DNA from: an uncultured Polaribacter sp.
Lineage (GTDB): Bacteria; Bacteroidota; Bacteroidia; Flavobacteriales; Flavobacteriaceae
Direction of reading: 5' to 3'
Assembly (NCBI GenBank): GCA_937936695.1
Contig: CALHCK010000175.1
Coordinates: 1-18,588, forward strand
DNA length: 18,588 bases
Below the pieces are notes generated by a model. It was not told where the DNA came from. It worked only from the letters and a program-made list of their open reading frames with translations, and searched no databases. Of the stretch, positions 1 through 8,052 are shown piece after piece. Within the stretch, counting starts at the first letter, position 1; each line of letters starts with the position of its first letter. A program made the position numbers and the translations under genes.

Positions 1-468
1 TAAAGTTTGTGCTGTTTTTTTTATGTATTCTATACCATCACCAGAAAATGTTGTAATGTTTTTTATTGATAACTGTTGGTAATTGTATTTTACAATTTCA
101 GATAAATCTGGATTAATTTCGCAATGAATAACAGTATTAAACTGTTTAGCAAAATAAAAACAATCTACCCCAAAACCACCTGTTAGGTCTATAATAGTTT
201 TTCCTTGTATTAAATTAGCTTTGTAAGAATCAGTAATTTCAGATGAGGTTTGCTCTATGCTAATTTTAGGCGGATAATAAATATTATCTGTTAAAAACCA
301 AGTAGCAAGTTTGTGTTTAGATTTTTGTTTTGCAATAATTTGATTTGCTAATTCTTGTATAGTTACACTACTAAAAGGACTCCCTTTTAAAATTAATTTA
401 GAAACATCTGCGTTTAAATTATCGGTAATAAATTGCTGAACCTCTTGGGTTAAAATTGCTAAGTTCAA
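1..468 (-). CDS. THUMP-like / class I SAM-dependent methyltransferase (PG_1098 type), 3' part missing
   Basis: Only the first 156 codons are inside the window; the gene runs off the left edge. The class I methyltransferase SAM-binding motif I is visible as DLTGGFGVD (about residues 94-102), followed by an acidic residue at the end of the next strand (CEINPD, about 115-120) and GDGIEYI (about 143-149). The segment before motif I (IEQTSSEITDSYKA) matches what I know of the Bacteroidota THUMP-like-domain methyltransferases typified by Porphyromonas PG_1098. The substrate is unknown, probably RNA. There is no ATG in frame: TTG at 466-468 is the likely start, because the same frame is closed by the TAA of the upstream permease gene only 6 nt earlier. 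It is therefore probably co-translated with the AI-2E gene. The fold is secure; the exact family is from memory. Confidence 0.8.
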   Translation of the reverse strand, partial: MNLAILTQEVQQFITDNLNADVSKLILKGSPFSSVTIQELANQIIAKQKSKHKLATWFLTDNIYYPPKISIEQTSSEITDSYKANLIQGKTIIDLTGGFGVDCFYFAKQFNTVIHCEINPDLSEIVKYNYQQLSIKNITTFSGDGIEYIKKTAQTL

Positions 469-474
469 AAGTAA

Positions 475-1557
475 TTAAATGTCTTTAGTTAATGATTTTA
501 CAATTTTATTATCTGCTAAAAATTCTTTTAAAATTACTTTTAAAGATGTATATATAGGTACAGCGGTTATCATTCCTACAATTCCAAAAAGTAAACCGCC
601 AATAATAATAATTAAGAAAATTTCTAAAGGATGAGATTTTGTTGTCTTAGAAAAAATAATAGGCTGACTCGCAAAATTGTCTACTAATTGAGTTATAAAA
701 TAACCAATCATTACATAAATTGTTGTTGGTAAAATTTCTGTCTGAAAGTCTAATCCAATATTACTTGTCATAGATAATATTAACATGATAACAGCGCCAA
801 TTAAAGGACCTATATAAGGAATTAAGTTTAGCAAAGCACATAAAAAAGCAATAACAACTGCATTAGAAATACCAAATATTAATAGAATAATTGTATAAAA
901 AACAAATAAAATAATAATTTGAAACAGTAAGCCTATAAAATATCTAGACAACAAATCGTTAATAGTTTCTAAAGAATTAGAAAACCTGTTTTCAGTATCG
1001 TTGGGTATCAGTGTCATTACTCCTGTTTTTAGTAATTTACTATCTTTCATAAAAAAGAAAGAAATAAATAACACAGAAAATAAGCCCATACTTAAAGAAC
1101 CTACAGTGGTTAAAATACTATTTAAAAAATCAGGAACTTCTTTAAACTGAGAAGCAAAATCAACATCTTGTAATTCACCTAATATATTTATTCCTCGGTA
1201 TGAAAAATAACTGTTTACTTCATTAAAAATTTGTTGTAGGTTTTTTTGTAATTTATCAACTTCTAAAAGCGATAAATTTTTTCCTTGTTCTATTATTAAA
1301 GGAATAAACATAACAATTAATCCTGTTAAAATACCTAGCATTAAAAGCATGGTAAAAATAACAGCAACTATATTTGGAAATTTTAATTTTTTAGTTAAAA
1401 ATAAAATAACAGGTCTTGCAATTAAAGACAGTATTCCTGCAATTATAATATATATAATAACAGATGTTATAGCGTATAAGAAATAACCTAGTAAAAAAAC
1501 ACCAGCAAGAATAGCTAGCGCACGTAAAATTCCGTTTGCAATAATTTTAGACTTCAT
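475..1557 (-). CDS. AI-2E family transporter (PerM/YdiK-like permease)
   Basis: A 360-residue polytopic membrane protein. Hydrophobic stretches lie at about residues 12-50 (two helices), 62-88, 150-170, 205-235, 237-262, 272-295 and 305-345, with a polar loop at about 90-145 between the third and fourth. This is the usual layout and length of the AI-2E/PerM family (PF01594). The sequence LNLIPYIGPLIGAVIML (about 243-259) is the family's most conserved segment. Family members have been linked to autoinducer-2 or ion export, but the substrate here cannot be told from sequence. The start ATG overlaps the TAA of the preceding gene by one base (TAATG), so translation is probably coupled to the duplicated-domain protein upstream; the methyltransferase gene follows after 6 nt. 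Confidence 0.9.
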   Translation of the reverse strand: MKSKIIANGILRALAILAGVFLLGYFLYAITSVIIYIIIAGILSLIARPVILFLTKKLKFPNIVAVIFTMLLMLGILTGLIVMFIPLIIEQGKNLSLLEVDKLQKNLQQIFNEVNSYFSYRGINILGELQDVDFASQFKEVPDFLNSILTTVGSLSMGLFSVLFISFFFMKDSKLLKTGVMTLIPNDTENRFSNSLETINDLLSRYFIGLLFQIIILFVFYTIILLIFGISNAVVIAFLCALLNLIPYIGPLIGAVIMLILSMTSNIGLDFQTEILPTTIYVMIGYFITQLVDNFASQPIIFSKTTKSHPLEIFLIIIIGGLLFGIVGMITAVPIYTSLKVILKEFLADNKIVKSLTKDI

Positions 1558-2831
1558 TAATTATAACCTTTTACTGTTCCCATACTTAGTTTTTTACCAT
1601 TTTTAAAAACATGGCTTGTAGGTAATAAAGTACCGCTTTCTGTAACAATCCAATCTTGCCAAGTTGCAGGAGTACCATTCATTTTTTTATTAGCAAGATA
1701 CATTTTGTAGCTTTTAGGAACATAATTAGTATCTAACAACCAAATATAAGCATCACCAGGTGTTGTACCTCCTTTGGTATAAGTAACTTTTAAAAATTCT
1801 TTGTCTTTAATTTTTTCTAGACTTCTAACAACACCATCGTCAAAAAGTTTATGAGGAGCCACCAGCCAAAAACTATCATTATTAAAAAAGTTCCAAGCTT
1901 TTCTAATAAATTTTTTATAGTTTTTGGTTTGTAACTGATTGTTAAAAAATACGGTGCTTAAATTTTTGTCTTGCGGATATAAATGCACACGGATAGAATC
2001 CCAAGAAACATCAACAATATGTTTTTCTTTGTCCCATTTATAACTTCTTTTTTCGGCGAAACTCCACTCTAAATAGCGTGTGGTTTTGTAAGCATTATGT
2101 TTTACAGCTTTTAAAATATTGTTTGCAAGTTCATCTGCTTTATCATTAAAGGCTTGCACATTACCCATATCAATTTGCAAACCAAATAATGATAACTTGT
2201 GTTTGGTAGGTAATTTTATACCTGTTTTAGTAATTTTCCAGTCAGACCATGTAGCCGAAACTCCTCCAATAGGAATAATTTTAGTCCACATTTTATAAGC
2301 CACAGGAAAATAATTGTCATCTAAAATCCATAAATAAGAATCACCAGGAGTAGTGCCTCCAGAAGCATAAGTAACTAATAAAGCATCTTTACCATTATGT
2401 TTTACAACAGTTCTTTCTGTGCCTTTGTCAAAAATTTTATAAGGTGCAATTAGCCAAAAAGAGTCGTTATTAAAATAACCTTCAGCCTGCTTTATAAATT
2501 CTTTTTTGTTAGAAAGTTTACCATCTATGTATACATTAGATTTTTCAGGATATTTAGTGTGTAAAGTAACTTTATATTCATCCCAAGATATGTGTACAAT
2601 ATTTTCTCTTTTGTTCCAGGTATAAAAATGTTTATCTCTAAAACTCCATTTTAAGGTTTCTGTATTTTCAAAAGCTTCATGATTTATAGCATTAAACATT
2701 TTTATAGCTAAACCATCGGCCTCTATCCCTTTTTTACCTTCAGGTAATGCCTCGTTGTTAACAAAATAAATACCTCCAACTATAATAAGTGCTAGTAATA
2801 GTAAACCTAATAATTTAAAAAGCTTCTTCAT
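1557..2831 (-). CDS. membrane-anchored protein with two tandem copies of one domain, function unknown
   Basis: 424 residues. An N-terminal hydrophobic segment (residues 5-24, after MKKLFK) is a signal anchor or uncleaved signal peptide; no lipobox cysteine is seen, so the rest is likely periplasmic. The remainder is two homologous halves, about 38-230 and 231-424, with constant offset of 196 residues: NNDSFWL(I/V)AP at 121-130 and 317-326, GGTTPGD at 158-164 and 354-360, LKWSF / LEWSF at 60-64 and 254-258, and ATWSDW / ATWQDW near 193-198 and 389-394. The pattern of short beta strands with many aromatic residues could suit a LolA-like or other antiparallel-sheet fold, but this is a guess. I know single-domain Flavobacteriaceae hypothetical proteins with these motifs but no function. 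It is coupled to the AI-2E permease, whose start codon overlaps its stop. Confidence 0.75.
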   Translation of the reverse strand: MKKLFKLLGLLLLALIIVGGIYFVNNEALPEGKKGIEADGLAIKMFNAINHEAFENTETLKWSFRDKHFYTWNKRENIVHISWDEYKVTLHTKYPEKSNVYIDGKLSNKKEFIKQAEGYFNNDSFWLIAPYKIFDKGTERTVVKHNGKDALLVTYASGGTTPGDSYLWILDDNYFPVAYKMWTKIIPIGGVSATWSDWKITKTGIKLPTKHKLSLFGLQIDMGNVQAFNDKADELANNILKAVKHNAYKTTRYLEWSFAEKRSYKWDKEKHIVDVSWDSIRVHLYPQDKNLSTVFFNNQLQTKNYKKFIRKAWNFFNNDSFWLVAPHKLFDDGVVRSLEKIKDKEFLKVTYTKGGTTPGDAYIWLLDTNYVPKSYKMYLANKKMNGTPATWQDWIVTESGTLLPTSHVFKNGKKLSMGTVKGYN

Positions 2832-2881
2832 TTTTAATGATTAAAAATTTAGAAGCTAATTTATATCTTTTTTAGAAGACC

Positions 2882-3541
2882 TTATTTGTTTTCTGAATAA
2901 TAATCTAAAACATGTTTAGGTATTTGCATATCTGTTGGTTTTCCTGTATCAGGTATCGGGTAAGTTGCTATTTGTTTTATGGGAACAATACCAGCCCAAA
3001 TATCTAAATCAAGATCATTTGGATCATCATTAACACCAACATCTCTTATTTTGGCAGAAGCAGTTTCAATAGTCATTTCAACAACTAAAGTTCTATCAAA
3101 CTCATCTTTAGTCATTTTACGAACCCCATCCCATCTGCCTTTCATCATATGCTCCATAAAAACATACAATGCTTTATTTTTTGCATCTTTATCTTCAATT
3201 TTTTTTACACTACCAAACAACGTTGCAGATCTGTAATTTACAGAATGATGAAAACCAGAACGAGCTAAAACTAGTGCATCTAAATGCATTACTGTTATAC
3301 TCATTGTACCAGTTTTTAAAAGCGTGTTTAACATTCTGTTGGCATTAGAGCTGTGTAAAATAATTTTATCCCCCATTCTTCCGTACGCCATAGGAATTGT
3401 AATTGCTTTCCCTTCAAAAATATAACCAACGTAACCTATAAAACCAGCATCTAAAATAGCATTAATTTTTTCTACATTATAAGTCCCTCTATTTGCTCCT
3501 CTTTTTATTCTGTTGATTTTTGATTGTAGATATTCATTCAT
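2882..3541 (-). CDS. pyridoxamine 5'-phosphate oxidase-fold flavoprotein (NimA/COG3467-like)
   Basis: 219 residues. The split-barrel flavin-binding fold is indicated by GYVGYIFEGKAITIPMAYG (about 36-54), KIILHSSNANRML (59-71) and ARSGFHHSVNYRSATLFG (93-110), which match the nitroimidazole-reductase-like branch of the PNPOx superfamily. Members bind FMN (some bind F420 or haem) and act as small-molecule oxidoreductases; many have no known substrate. This is not a true PdxH: it has the NimA-like layout and lacks the usual PdxH C-terminal signature. Its gene follows the GNAT gene after 3 nt and belongs to the cluster divergent from a MocR regulator. Genes for PNPOx-fold proteins beside MocR regulators are a recurring arrangement in bacteria, which supports regulation by the neighbour. 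Confidence 0.85.
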   Translation of the reverse strand: MNEYLQSKINRIKRGANRGTYNVEKINAILDAGFIGYVGYIFEGKAITIPMAYGRMGDKIILHSSNANRMLNTLLKTGTMSITVMHLDALVLARSGFHHSVNYRSATLFGSVKKIEDKDAKNKALYVFMEHMMKGRWDGVRKMTKDEFDRTLVVEMTIETASAKIRDVGVNDDPNDLDLDIWAGIVPIKQIATYPIPDTGKPTDMQIPKHVLDYYSENK

Positions 3542-3544
3542 TTT

Positions 3545-4060
3545 TTATAGATTTTTTGTGAAGATTAAATTTTCGTAATTGGTATCACCTACAAAAAAGT
3601 CGATACTTCCAGTTTCTTTAAATCCGTATTTCTCGTAAAATTTAATTCCCTTAATGTTTTTGTAATAAGCCGTTAACCAAATTTTTTTAAAGTTTAACTC
3701 TGTTGCTTTTTGTAATATTATTTCTTGCAGTTGTGAGCCAATTTTTAAAGCAATAAAATCATTTAGTAAATACAACCGTTGTAATTTGCAATAATCTTTA
3801 TCGGGTTTATTTTCATGGTTTTTATTCAAGCAAAGTTTTGCAAAACCAATTGGTAATTCATCAGAAAAAACAATCCAAAAGATATTGTTTTTATCACTCA
3901 ATTCTTTTTTAATTTGGGCAACTGAATAATTTGTATTGTAATAATCTAAAAGATTTTGTTTGTTTTCAATAAAATTTCCATGAGACTCTGTGTATGTAAT
4001 TCTGCCTAATAAAGCAATATGTGTAGCATCTAAAACGGTAGCTTTTCTTATTTCTAACAT
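3545..4060 (-). CDS. GNAT family N-acetyltransferase
   Basis: 171 residues, the size of a single GNAT domain. It starts with the usual first strand (MLEIRKATVLDATHIALL); the central strand and acetyl-CoA region are KLQRLYLLNDFIALKIGSQL (about 92-111) and the C-terminal motif B is YYKNIKGIKFYEKYGFKETG (about 132-151). The pyrophosphate-binding loop is degenerate: the usual (Q/R)xxGxG/A is replaced by ALKIGSQ, keeping one glycine. The pattern resembles PaiA/spermidine-type acetyltransferases, but the substrate is unknown. It lies between the DinB gene (77-nt gap) and the PNPOx-fold gene (3-nt gap), with the latter very likely co-translated. Confidence 0.85.
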   Translation of the reverse strand: MLEIRKATVLDATHIALLGRITYTESHGNFIENKQNLLDYYNTNYSVAQIKKELSDKNNIFWIVFSDELPIGFAKLCLNKNHENKPDKDYCKLQRLYLLNDFIALKIGSQLQEIILQKATELNFKKIWLTAYYKNIKGIKFYEKYGFKETGSIDFFVGDTNYENLIFTKNL

Positions 4061-4137
4061 ATTATTTTGTTCTGTTTTACCTCTCTAAACTTCTCAGATA
4101 TTTATTTTGTAGTAACTAAATATTTAGAGTTTTTTGT

Positions 4138-4656
4138 TTATAGATATCTTTCTTTAATTATGTTGATATGACAAATACTATGACCTAATGATAAAAAAGC
4201 ACATGCTCTTGCAGATATTAAAGAATTACTTACTGTACCTATGTTATTAAAATTATTCTTAGAAATACTTTTAATTAAGTTTTGTGAATATAATCGGGTA
4301 ATTTTAAACTCTTCAATTAATGTATCTATGCTTTTATGATTAGCATCTGAAGGAGCTATATAATCGTCTTGATTGTAACTAGGTAAAGCAGTTTTGTCGT
4401 TTCTGCTGATACATAAAAAACGATACATAAAAATACGTTCCGTATCAATAATATGCTGAATAATTTCTTTAATGGTCCATTTGTTTTCTGCATACCTGTA
4501 TTCTAATTTGCTTTTGGGAATTGAATTAAAAAAATCAATTACCATTTTTTTTCCATCTTCATATCCAGAAATTAACTCAACATTATCATCAACAAGATTA
4601 ATATATCTAGAGTAAAACTCATTGTATTCATTTTCTTTCAATTCTTTTTTTAACAT
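4138..4656 (-). CDS. DinB/YfiT-like putative metal-dependent four-helix protein
   Basis: 172 residues forming a predicted four-helix bundle of the DinB_2 type (PF12867). The three expected metal-binding histidines are present: H68 in KEIIQHIIDTER, and H159 and H163 in GHSICHINIIKERYL. W60 and the ERIFMYRF segment are also typical. Family members include bacillithiol or mycothiol S-transferases and many proteins of unknown role; a thiol-transferase activity is possible but unproven. It is the first gene of the minus-strand cluster that faces the MocR regulator, and a -7 box lies just upstream. Confidence 0.85.
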   Translation of the reverse strand: MLKKELKENEYNEFYSRYINLVDDNVELISGYEDGKKMVIDFFNSIPKSKLEYRYAENKWTIKEIIQHIIDTERIFMYRFLCISRNDKTALPSYNQDDYIAPSDANHKSIDTLIEEFKITRLYSQNLIKSISKNNFNNIGTVSNSLISARACAFLSLGHSICHINIIKERYL

Positions 4657-4674
4657 CTCTTAAAATTTAGATAT

Positions 4675-4682
4675 CAAAATTA
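4675..4682 (-). promoter_or_regulatory. candidate -7 promoter box for the DinB-GNAT-flavoprotein cluster
   Basis: On the minus strand the bases read TAATTTTG, a full match to the Bacteroidota -7 consensus TAnnTTTG. Transcription would begin about 12 nt before the DinB start codon. No good TTG element is found at the -33 position, and the MocR-type direct repeats lie exactly over and upstream of that region. This would fit a promoter that needs an activator. Confidence 0.4.
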
Positions 4683-4700
4683 TTACATTTATGGTTCCTT

Positions 4701-4735
4701 GTAATCATCCAGAATAAATATTTCTAATAGTCCAG
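4701..4735. promoter_or_regulatory. candidate MocR operator: two direct repeats 23 bp apart
   Basis: Two 12-bp sites, 4701-4712 (GTAATCATCCAG) and 4724-4735 (CTAATAGTCCAG), agree at 9 of 12 positions in the form TAATnnTCCAG and start 23 bp apart, about two helical turns. The second ends 3 bp before the regulator's ATG. MocR proteins such as GabR, TauR and PdxR typically bind direct repeats between themselves and a divergent target, and the reverse complement CTGGACT here resembles my recollection of the TauR motif. Placement suggests repression of the regulator's own gene and activation of the leftward cluster. Confidence 0.5.
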
Positions 4736-4738
4736 TTT

Positions 4739-6220
4739 ATGTTTCCTTATAAGACTAGTTTTAAAATTGACAGAAAAAAAAGTCAAGCTTTGTATTTACA
4801 GTTAGCAAATCAATTTATTGAAATAATTAAAGAAAGAAAATTGCTTCCAGAAACTAAATTACCAGGAAGTAGAGTTTTATCAGAACTTTTAAACGTTCAT
4901 AGAAAAACAATTGTGGCTTGTTATGAAGAATTATCGTTACAAGGTTGGGTAGAAAGTATTCCTAAAAAAGGAACATTTGTAAACTCAAAATTACCAAAAC
5001 TACATCAACAAGTTTTTAGCATCGATAAAGAATTTATATCAAAAAAAACGGCAAGTTTTACGTTTTATAAAAATGATGATTTACAAAGAAAAAATTTTAA
5101 GCCTAAAGATGGTTTTATGTATTTAAATGATGGAATATCAGACACAAGATTAACACCAACAGAAGATTTAGCAAGAACTTATAGAAGAATTTGTAGTAGA
5201 AATTTAGTGTACAAAGAAATGTCTTATGGTTCTATTTTTGGTAACGAAAAATTGAGAACCACATTAGCAAATTATTTAAATAATACACGCGGATTAAATA
5301 TTGAAAAAGACAATATTTTAATTACCAGAGGTAGTCAAATGGGAATTTTTTTAAGTGCTAAATTGTTATTAAAAAAAGACGATACTATTATTGTTGGTGC
5401 TACAAATTATGTTTCTGCAGATATTACTTTTTTACAAAGAGAAGCAAATTTAGTAAGAGTTTCTTTAGATGAAAATGGTTTGTTAACCGATGAGATAGAG
5501 AAAATATGTAAACAAAAAAGTATTAAAGCTGTTTATGTTACTTCTCATCATCATCATCCAACAACAGTAACTTTGTCTGCCGAAAGAAGAATTCATTTAT
5601 TAAACTTATCTTACACATATAATTTTGCAATTATAGAAGATGATTACGATTATGATTTTAATTACAACCATTCGCCAATTTTACCTTTAGCAAGTCATGA
5701 TATTAATGGAAATGTAATTTACATAGGGTCTGTTTGTAAAACAGTAGCGCCTGTTTTTAGAATTGGTTATTTAATTGCTTCAAAAGAGTTTGTAAACGAA
5801 GCAGCAAATCAGCGTAGGTTTATAGATAGGCAAGGAGATGCTTTGTTAGAATTAACATTTGAAGATTTTATAAAATCAGGTGATTTAGATAGACATATTA
5901 ATAAAGTAATGAAAGTTTATAAAGTAAGAAGAGATTTGTTCTGTAGCTTATTAAAAGATAATTTTTTAGATATTTTTTCTTTTGATGTGCCCAAAGGAGG
6001 AATGGCTGTTTGGGTAAAACTGAACAAGAAGTATTCTTGGGATAACATTGCTAAAATATCAAAAAAATACTTTTTAGATATTGGAGATTGGCAAAGTTAC
6101 GATAAGGTTGGATTAGGACATAATGCAATAAGAATTGGTTTTGCTACGTATAATAATGAAGAAATTTATGAATTGATAAAACGATTACATAAAACTATTA
6201 AAGAGGTTACAAAGGTGTAG
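4739..6220 (+). CDS. MocR-type transcription regulator (GntR winged helix fused to PLP aminotransferase domain)
   Basis: 493 residues. A GntR-type winged helix occupies about residues 12-82 (ALYLQLANQFIEII, LPGSRVLSELLNVHRKTIV, GWVESIPKKGTF), followed by a linker and a type I aminotransferase-like domain from about 125. The PLP lysine is K334 in SVCKTVAP, the aspartate that contacts the pyridine nitrogen is in IIEDDYDYDF (299-308), HHHHPTTVTLSAERR (270-284) is the family's conserved segment, and R465 in IRIGFA would hold a substrate carboxylate. All residues needed for cofactor binding are present, so it probably senses PLP or a PLP-amino compound. It is divergent from a DinB-GNAT-PNPOx-fold cluster, which it likely controls through the direct repeats in the 82-bp gap. 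Its 3' end overlaps the convergent rluA-like gene by 14 bp. No pdxST genes are nearby, so I do not name it pdxR. Confidence 0.92.
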   Translation: MFPYKTSFKIDRKKSQALYLQLANQFIEIIKERKLLPETKLPGSRVLSELLNVHRKTIVACYEELSLQGWVESIPKKGTFVNSKLPKLHQQVFSIDKEFISKKTASFTFYKNDDLQRKNFKPKDGFMYLNDGISDTRLTPTEDLARTYRRICSRNLVYKEMSYGSIFGNEKLRTTLANYLNNTRGLNIEKDNILITRGSQMGIFLSAKLLLKKDDTIIVGATNYVSADITFLQREANLVRVSLDENGLLTDEIEKICKQKSIKAVYVTSHHHHPTTVTLSAERRIHLLNLSYTYNFAIIEDDYDYDFNYNHSPILPLASHDINGNVIYIGSVCKTVAPVFRIGYLIASKEFVNEAANQRRFIDRQGDALLELTFEDFIKSGDLDRHINKVMKVYKVRRDLFCSLLKDNFLDIFSFDVPKGGMAVWVKLNKKYSWDNIAKISKKYFLDIGDWQSYDKVGLGHNAIRIGFATYNNEEIYELIKRLHKTIKEVTKV

Positions 6221-7094
6221 TTTTAAGATGAGGTGTGTTAGAGAAAATCTTTGTAAATTTTTTAGGAAGTTGTTTACTAACAAAAACAGTTTCTTTTGTA
6301 AAAGGATGAATAAATTTTAAAGAATACGCATGTAAATACAATCCTTTTCCGTTTAACATTAAAGATTCATCACCATGTTCTTTATCTCCTAAAATTTGAT
6401 TTTTTATAGATGATAGATGAATTCTTAGTTGGTGTTTTCTTCCTGTTTTAGGAAGTAACTTTACAAGGTTTAAAAAATCAAATCGATTAGAAGGTACACT
6501 TTCTTGCACCTCATAGTCTGTAATTGCTTCTTTATTATCAATTTTTAAATTGATGTTTCCTTTAGAATTCATTTTACCAACAGTAACAGCAAAATACGTT
6601 TTTGTAATTTTTTTATTTTTAAATAAATTACTCAATTCTAAAATAGCAGTACTTGTTTTGCCAACTAACAAAACACCACTTGTGGGATAATCTAACCGAT
6701 GTATAGGTTGCGGTTTTACAGCATTTGCTTTACTACTTTTTGTTAAATTTTGAGTAAGAGCATTTGCAATAGTTACAAATTTATTACCGCTAACCAAAAC
6801 GCCTGCAGGTTTGTAAACAATTGCTAGATCATCATCTTCAAATAAAACCTCTATATCTAATTTTAATCTCTTAAAAGTATTTTCTGTGGTTAATTGATAC
6901 AATTCTATTTTCTCTCTGCCCACGATGTATTTAGAAGTAGTTGCAAGAATACCATCAATAAAAATAATTTCTTTTTTTACAGCTTTTTTTATACCAGATT
7001 TTGTTGGAATTGTTTTAAAAATACCTACAGCGTATTCTTGAAAGCGTATCGGTTTTTCTAGGGTAGGTACAATGTGTAGTTCTGATAATTGCAT
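6207..7094 (-). CDS. RluA family pseudouridine synthase
   Basis: 295 residues. The catalytic motif is IHRLDYPTSGVLLVGKT (131-147) with the nucleophilic D135, and the second conserved motif is KTGRKHQLRIHL (216-227). Y167 in TKTYFAV fits the family's conserved tyrosine. An S4-like segment may be present in the first 80 residues. RluA-type enzymes isomerise uridine to pseudouridine in rRNA or tRNA; which site is modified cannot be told. The protein is transcribed after the alpha/beta hydrolase gene with a 25-nt gap, and its end overlaps the end of the MocR gene by 14 bp on the opposite strand. Confidence 0.92.
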   Translation of the reverse strand: MQLSELHIVPTLEKPIRFQEYAVGIFKTIPTKSGIKKAVKKEIIFIDGILATTSKYIVGREKIELYQLTTENTFKRLKLDIEVLFEDDDLAIVYKPAGVLVSGNKFVTIANALTQNLTKSSKANAVKPQPIHRLDYPTSGVLLVGKTSTAILELSNLFKNKKITKTYFAVTVGKMNSKGNINLKIDNKEAITDYEVQESVPSNRFDFLNLVKLLPKTGRKHQLRIHLSSIKNQILGDKEHGDESLMLNGKGLYLHAYSLKFIHPFTKETVFVSKQLPKKFTKIFSNTPHLKTTPL

Positions 7095-7119
7095 TTTAAA
7101 TTTTCTAAAAAATTGAATG

Positions 7120-7992
7120 TTATGCTAGTACTCTTTCTTCTAATAATTGCACATACTTTGTAGTGTTTTCTAACTCAGGAAAATGACCACAATTATCAAA
7201 TTCAATAATCTCACAATTAGGTAGGTGATTAAGTATAGATTGCTTATCTGTATTTTTATGTGTAAAATCTTTACTACCCCATATAAGTGTTGCTGGTGTT
7301 TTTATAACATTAAGAGTCGTGTTTTTTTCATTTGATAAAGCTTGTACCAAGCTAGATAAACAAAAACAACCACCATTATGTAATGCATTTAAAGCTGTAT
7401 TTTGATAGTTAGAAATATCTGTATATTTAGGTAGAGCGTATTTATACCAAATTTTTGCAAACTTTTTTTCAGAAAACATATTGGCTATCTGACCAATTAT
7501 AGGAATTTTTAAAATACTAGGTATTGCATTTATCGTCCAAGAACTCATTGCTTTTAAAGAAGGTGTTTGAGAAAGGAATAATCTATTTATTCTTAATGGA
7601 AATAATGCAGCGGTTTTAATTGCATAAAAACCATTAGAGCAAGAAAAAGCAAGAGTAGCATTATCAATATTAAGTGTGTCCATAATATTAATAATTAAAT
7701 GAGAAGCTTCAGGAAAAGAATAATTGTATTTTGAATTTGGGTAAGAAAAACCGATTCCAGGAAATTCAAAACAAATTACTCTAAAGTTTTTAGAAAGTTG
7801 CTTAATTAATTCTAAGTGATGCTCAATAACATTAGGACCATCAGGTACATTTAAAATTACAGGTTTATCCCCTAAGGTATCTAACATTCTAATTTCACCA
7901 AATTTTGTAGGCAACAAACTAATGTTGCTTTGCCAATTATTAGATGTTTTTTTAAAACGATATCGGTACGTATCAATAAAATTTCCTTTCAT
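7120..7992 (-). CDS. alpha/beta hydrolase
   Basis: 290 residues with the order of an alpha/beta-hydrolase fold. The nucleophile elbow is FSCSNGF with S119 as likely nucleophile (the usual GxSxG has serine in place of the first glycine). D242 in IWGSKDFTHK is the likely acid, and H270 in CGHFPELE is the catalytic histidine. The oxyanion-hole region is NVPDGPN (48-54) in place of the common HGxP, and FEFPGIGFSYP (75-85) is the typical loop after strand 4. A cap lies at about 145-225. The substrate is unknown. No signal peptide is seen, so it should act in the cytoplasm. It is followed by the pseudouridine synthase gene after 25 nt and preceded by the VOC gene with a 60-nt gap. Confidence 0.88.
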   Translation of the reverse strand: MKGNFIDTYRYRFKKTSNNWQSNISLLPTKFGEIRMLDTLGDKPVILNVPDGPNVIEHHLELIKQLSKNFRVICFEFPGIGFSYPNSKYNYSFPEASHLIINIMDTLNIDNATLAFSCSNGFYAIKTAALFPLRINRLFLSQTPSLKAMSSWTINAIPSILKIPIIGQIANMFSEKKFAKIWYKYALPKYTDISNYQNTALNALHNGGCFCLSSLVQALSNEKNTTLNVIKTPATLIWGSKDFTHKNTDKQSILNHLPNCEIIEFDNCGHFPELENTTKYVQLLEERVLA

Positions 7993-8052
7993 CTTTGTAA
8001 TATCATTAAATAGATAAAAACTCTTTTAACTATTTAAAGATAGACAATATTA

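Noticed and set aside
2979..3236. Plus-strand open frame of 85 codons
   Set aside because: It lies fully inside the PNPOx-fold gene on the opposite strand and has no protein-like features of its own.
4116..4127. Perfect palindrome CTAAATATTTAG followed by a T-run on the plus strand
   Set aside because: It has no loop and the T-run is on the strand that carries no gene here; the neighbouring DinB and GNAT genes run the other way, so it does not work as their terminator.
4739..6220. Naming the MocR regulator pdxR
   Set aside because: No pyridoxal biosynthesis genes (pdxS, pdxT) are adjacent, so only the subfamily can be stated.
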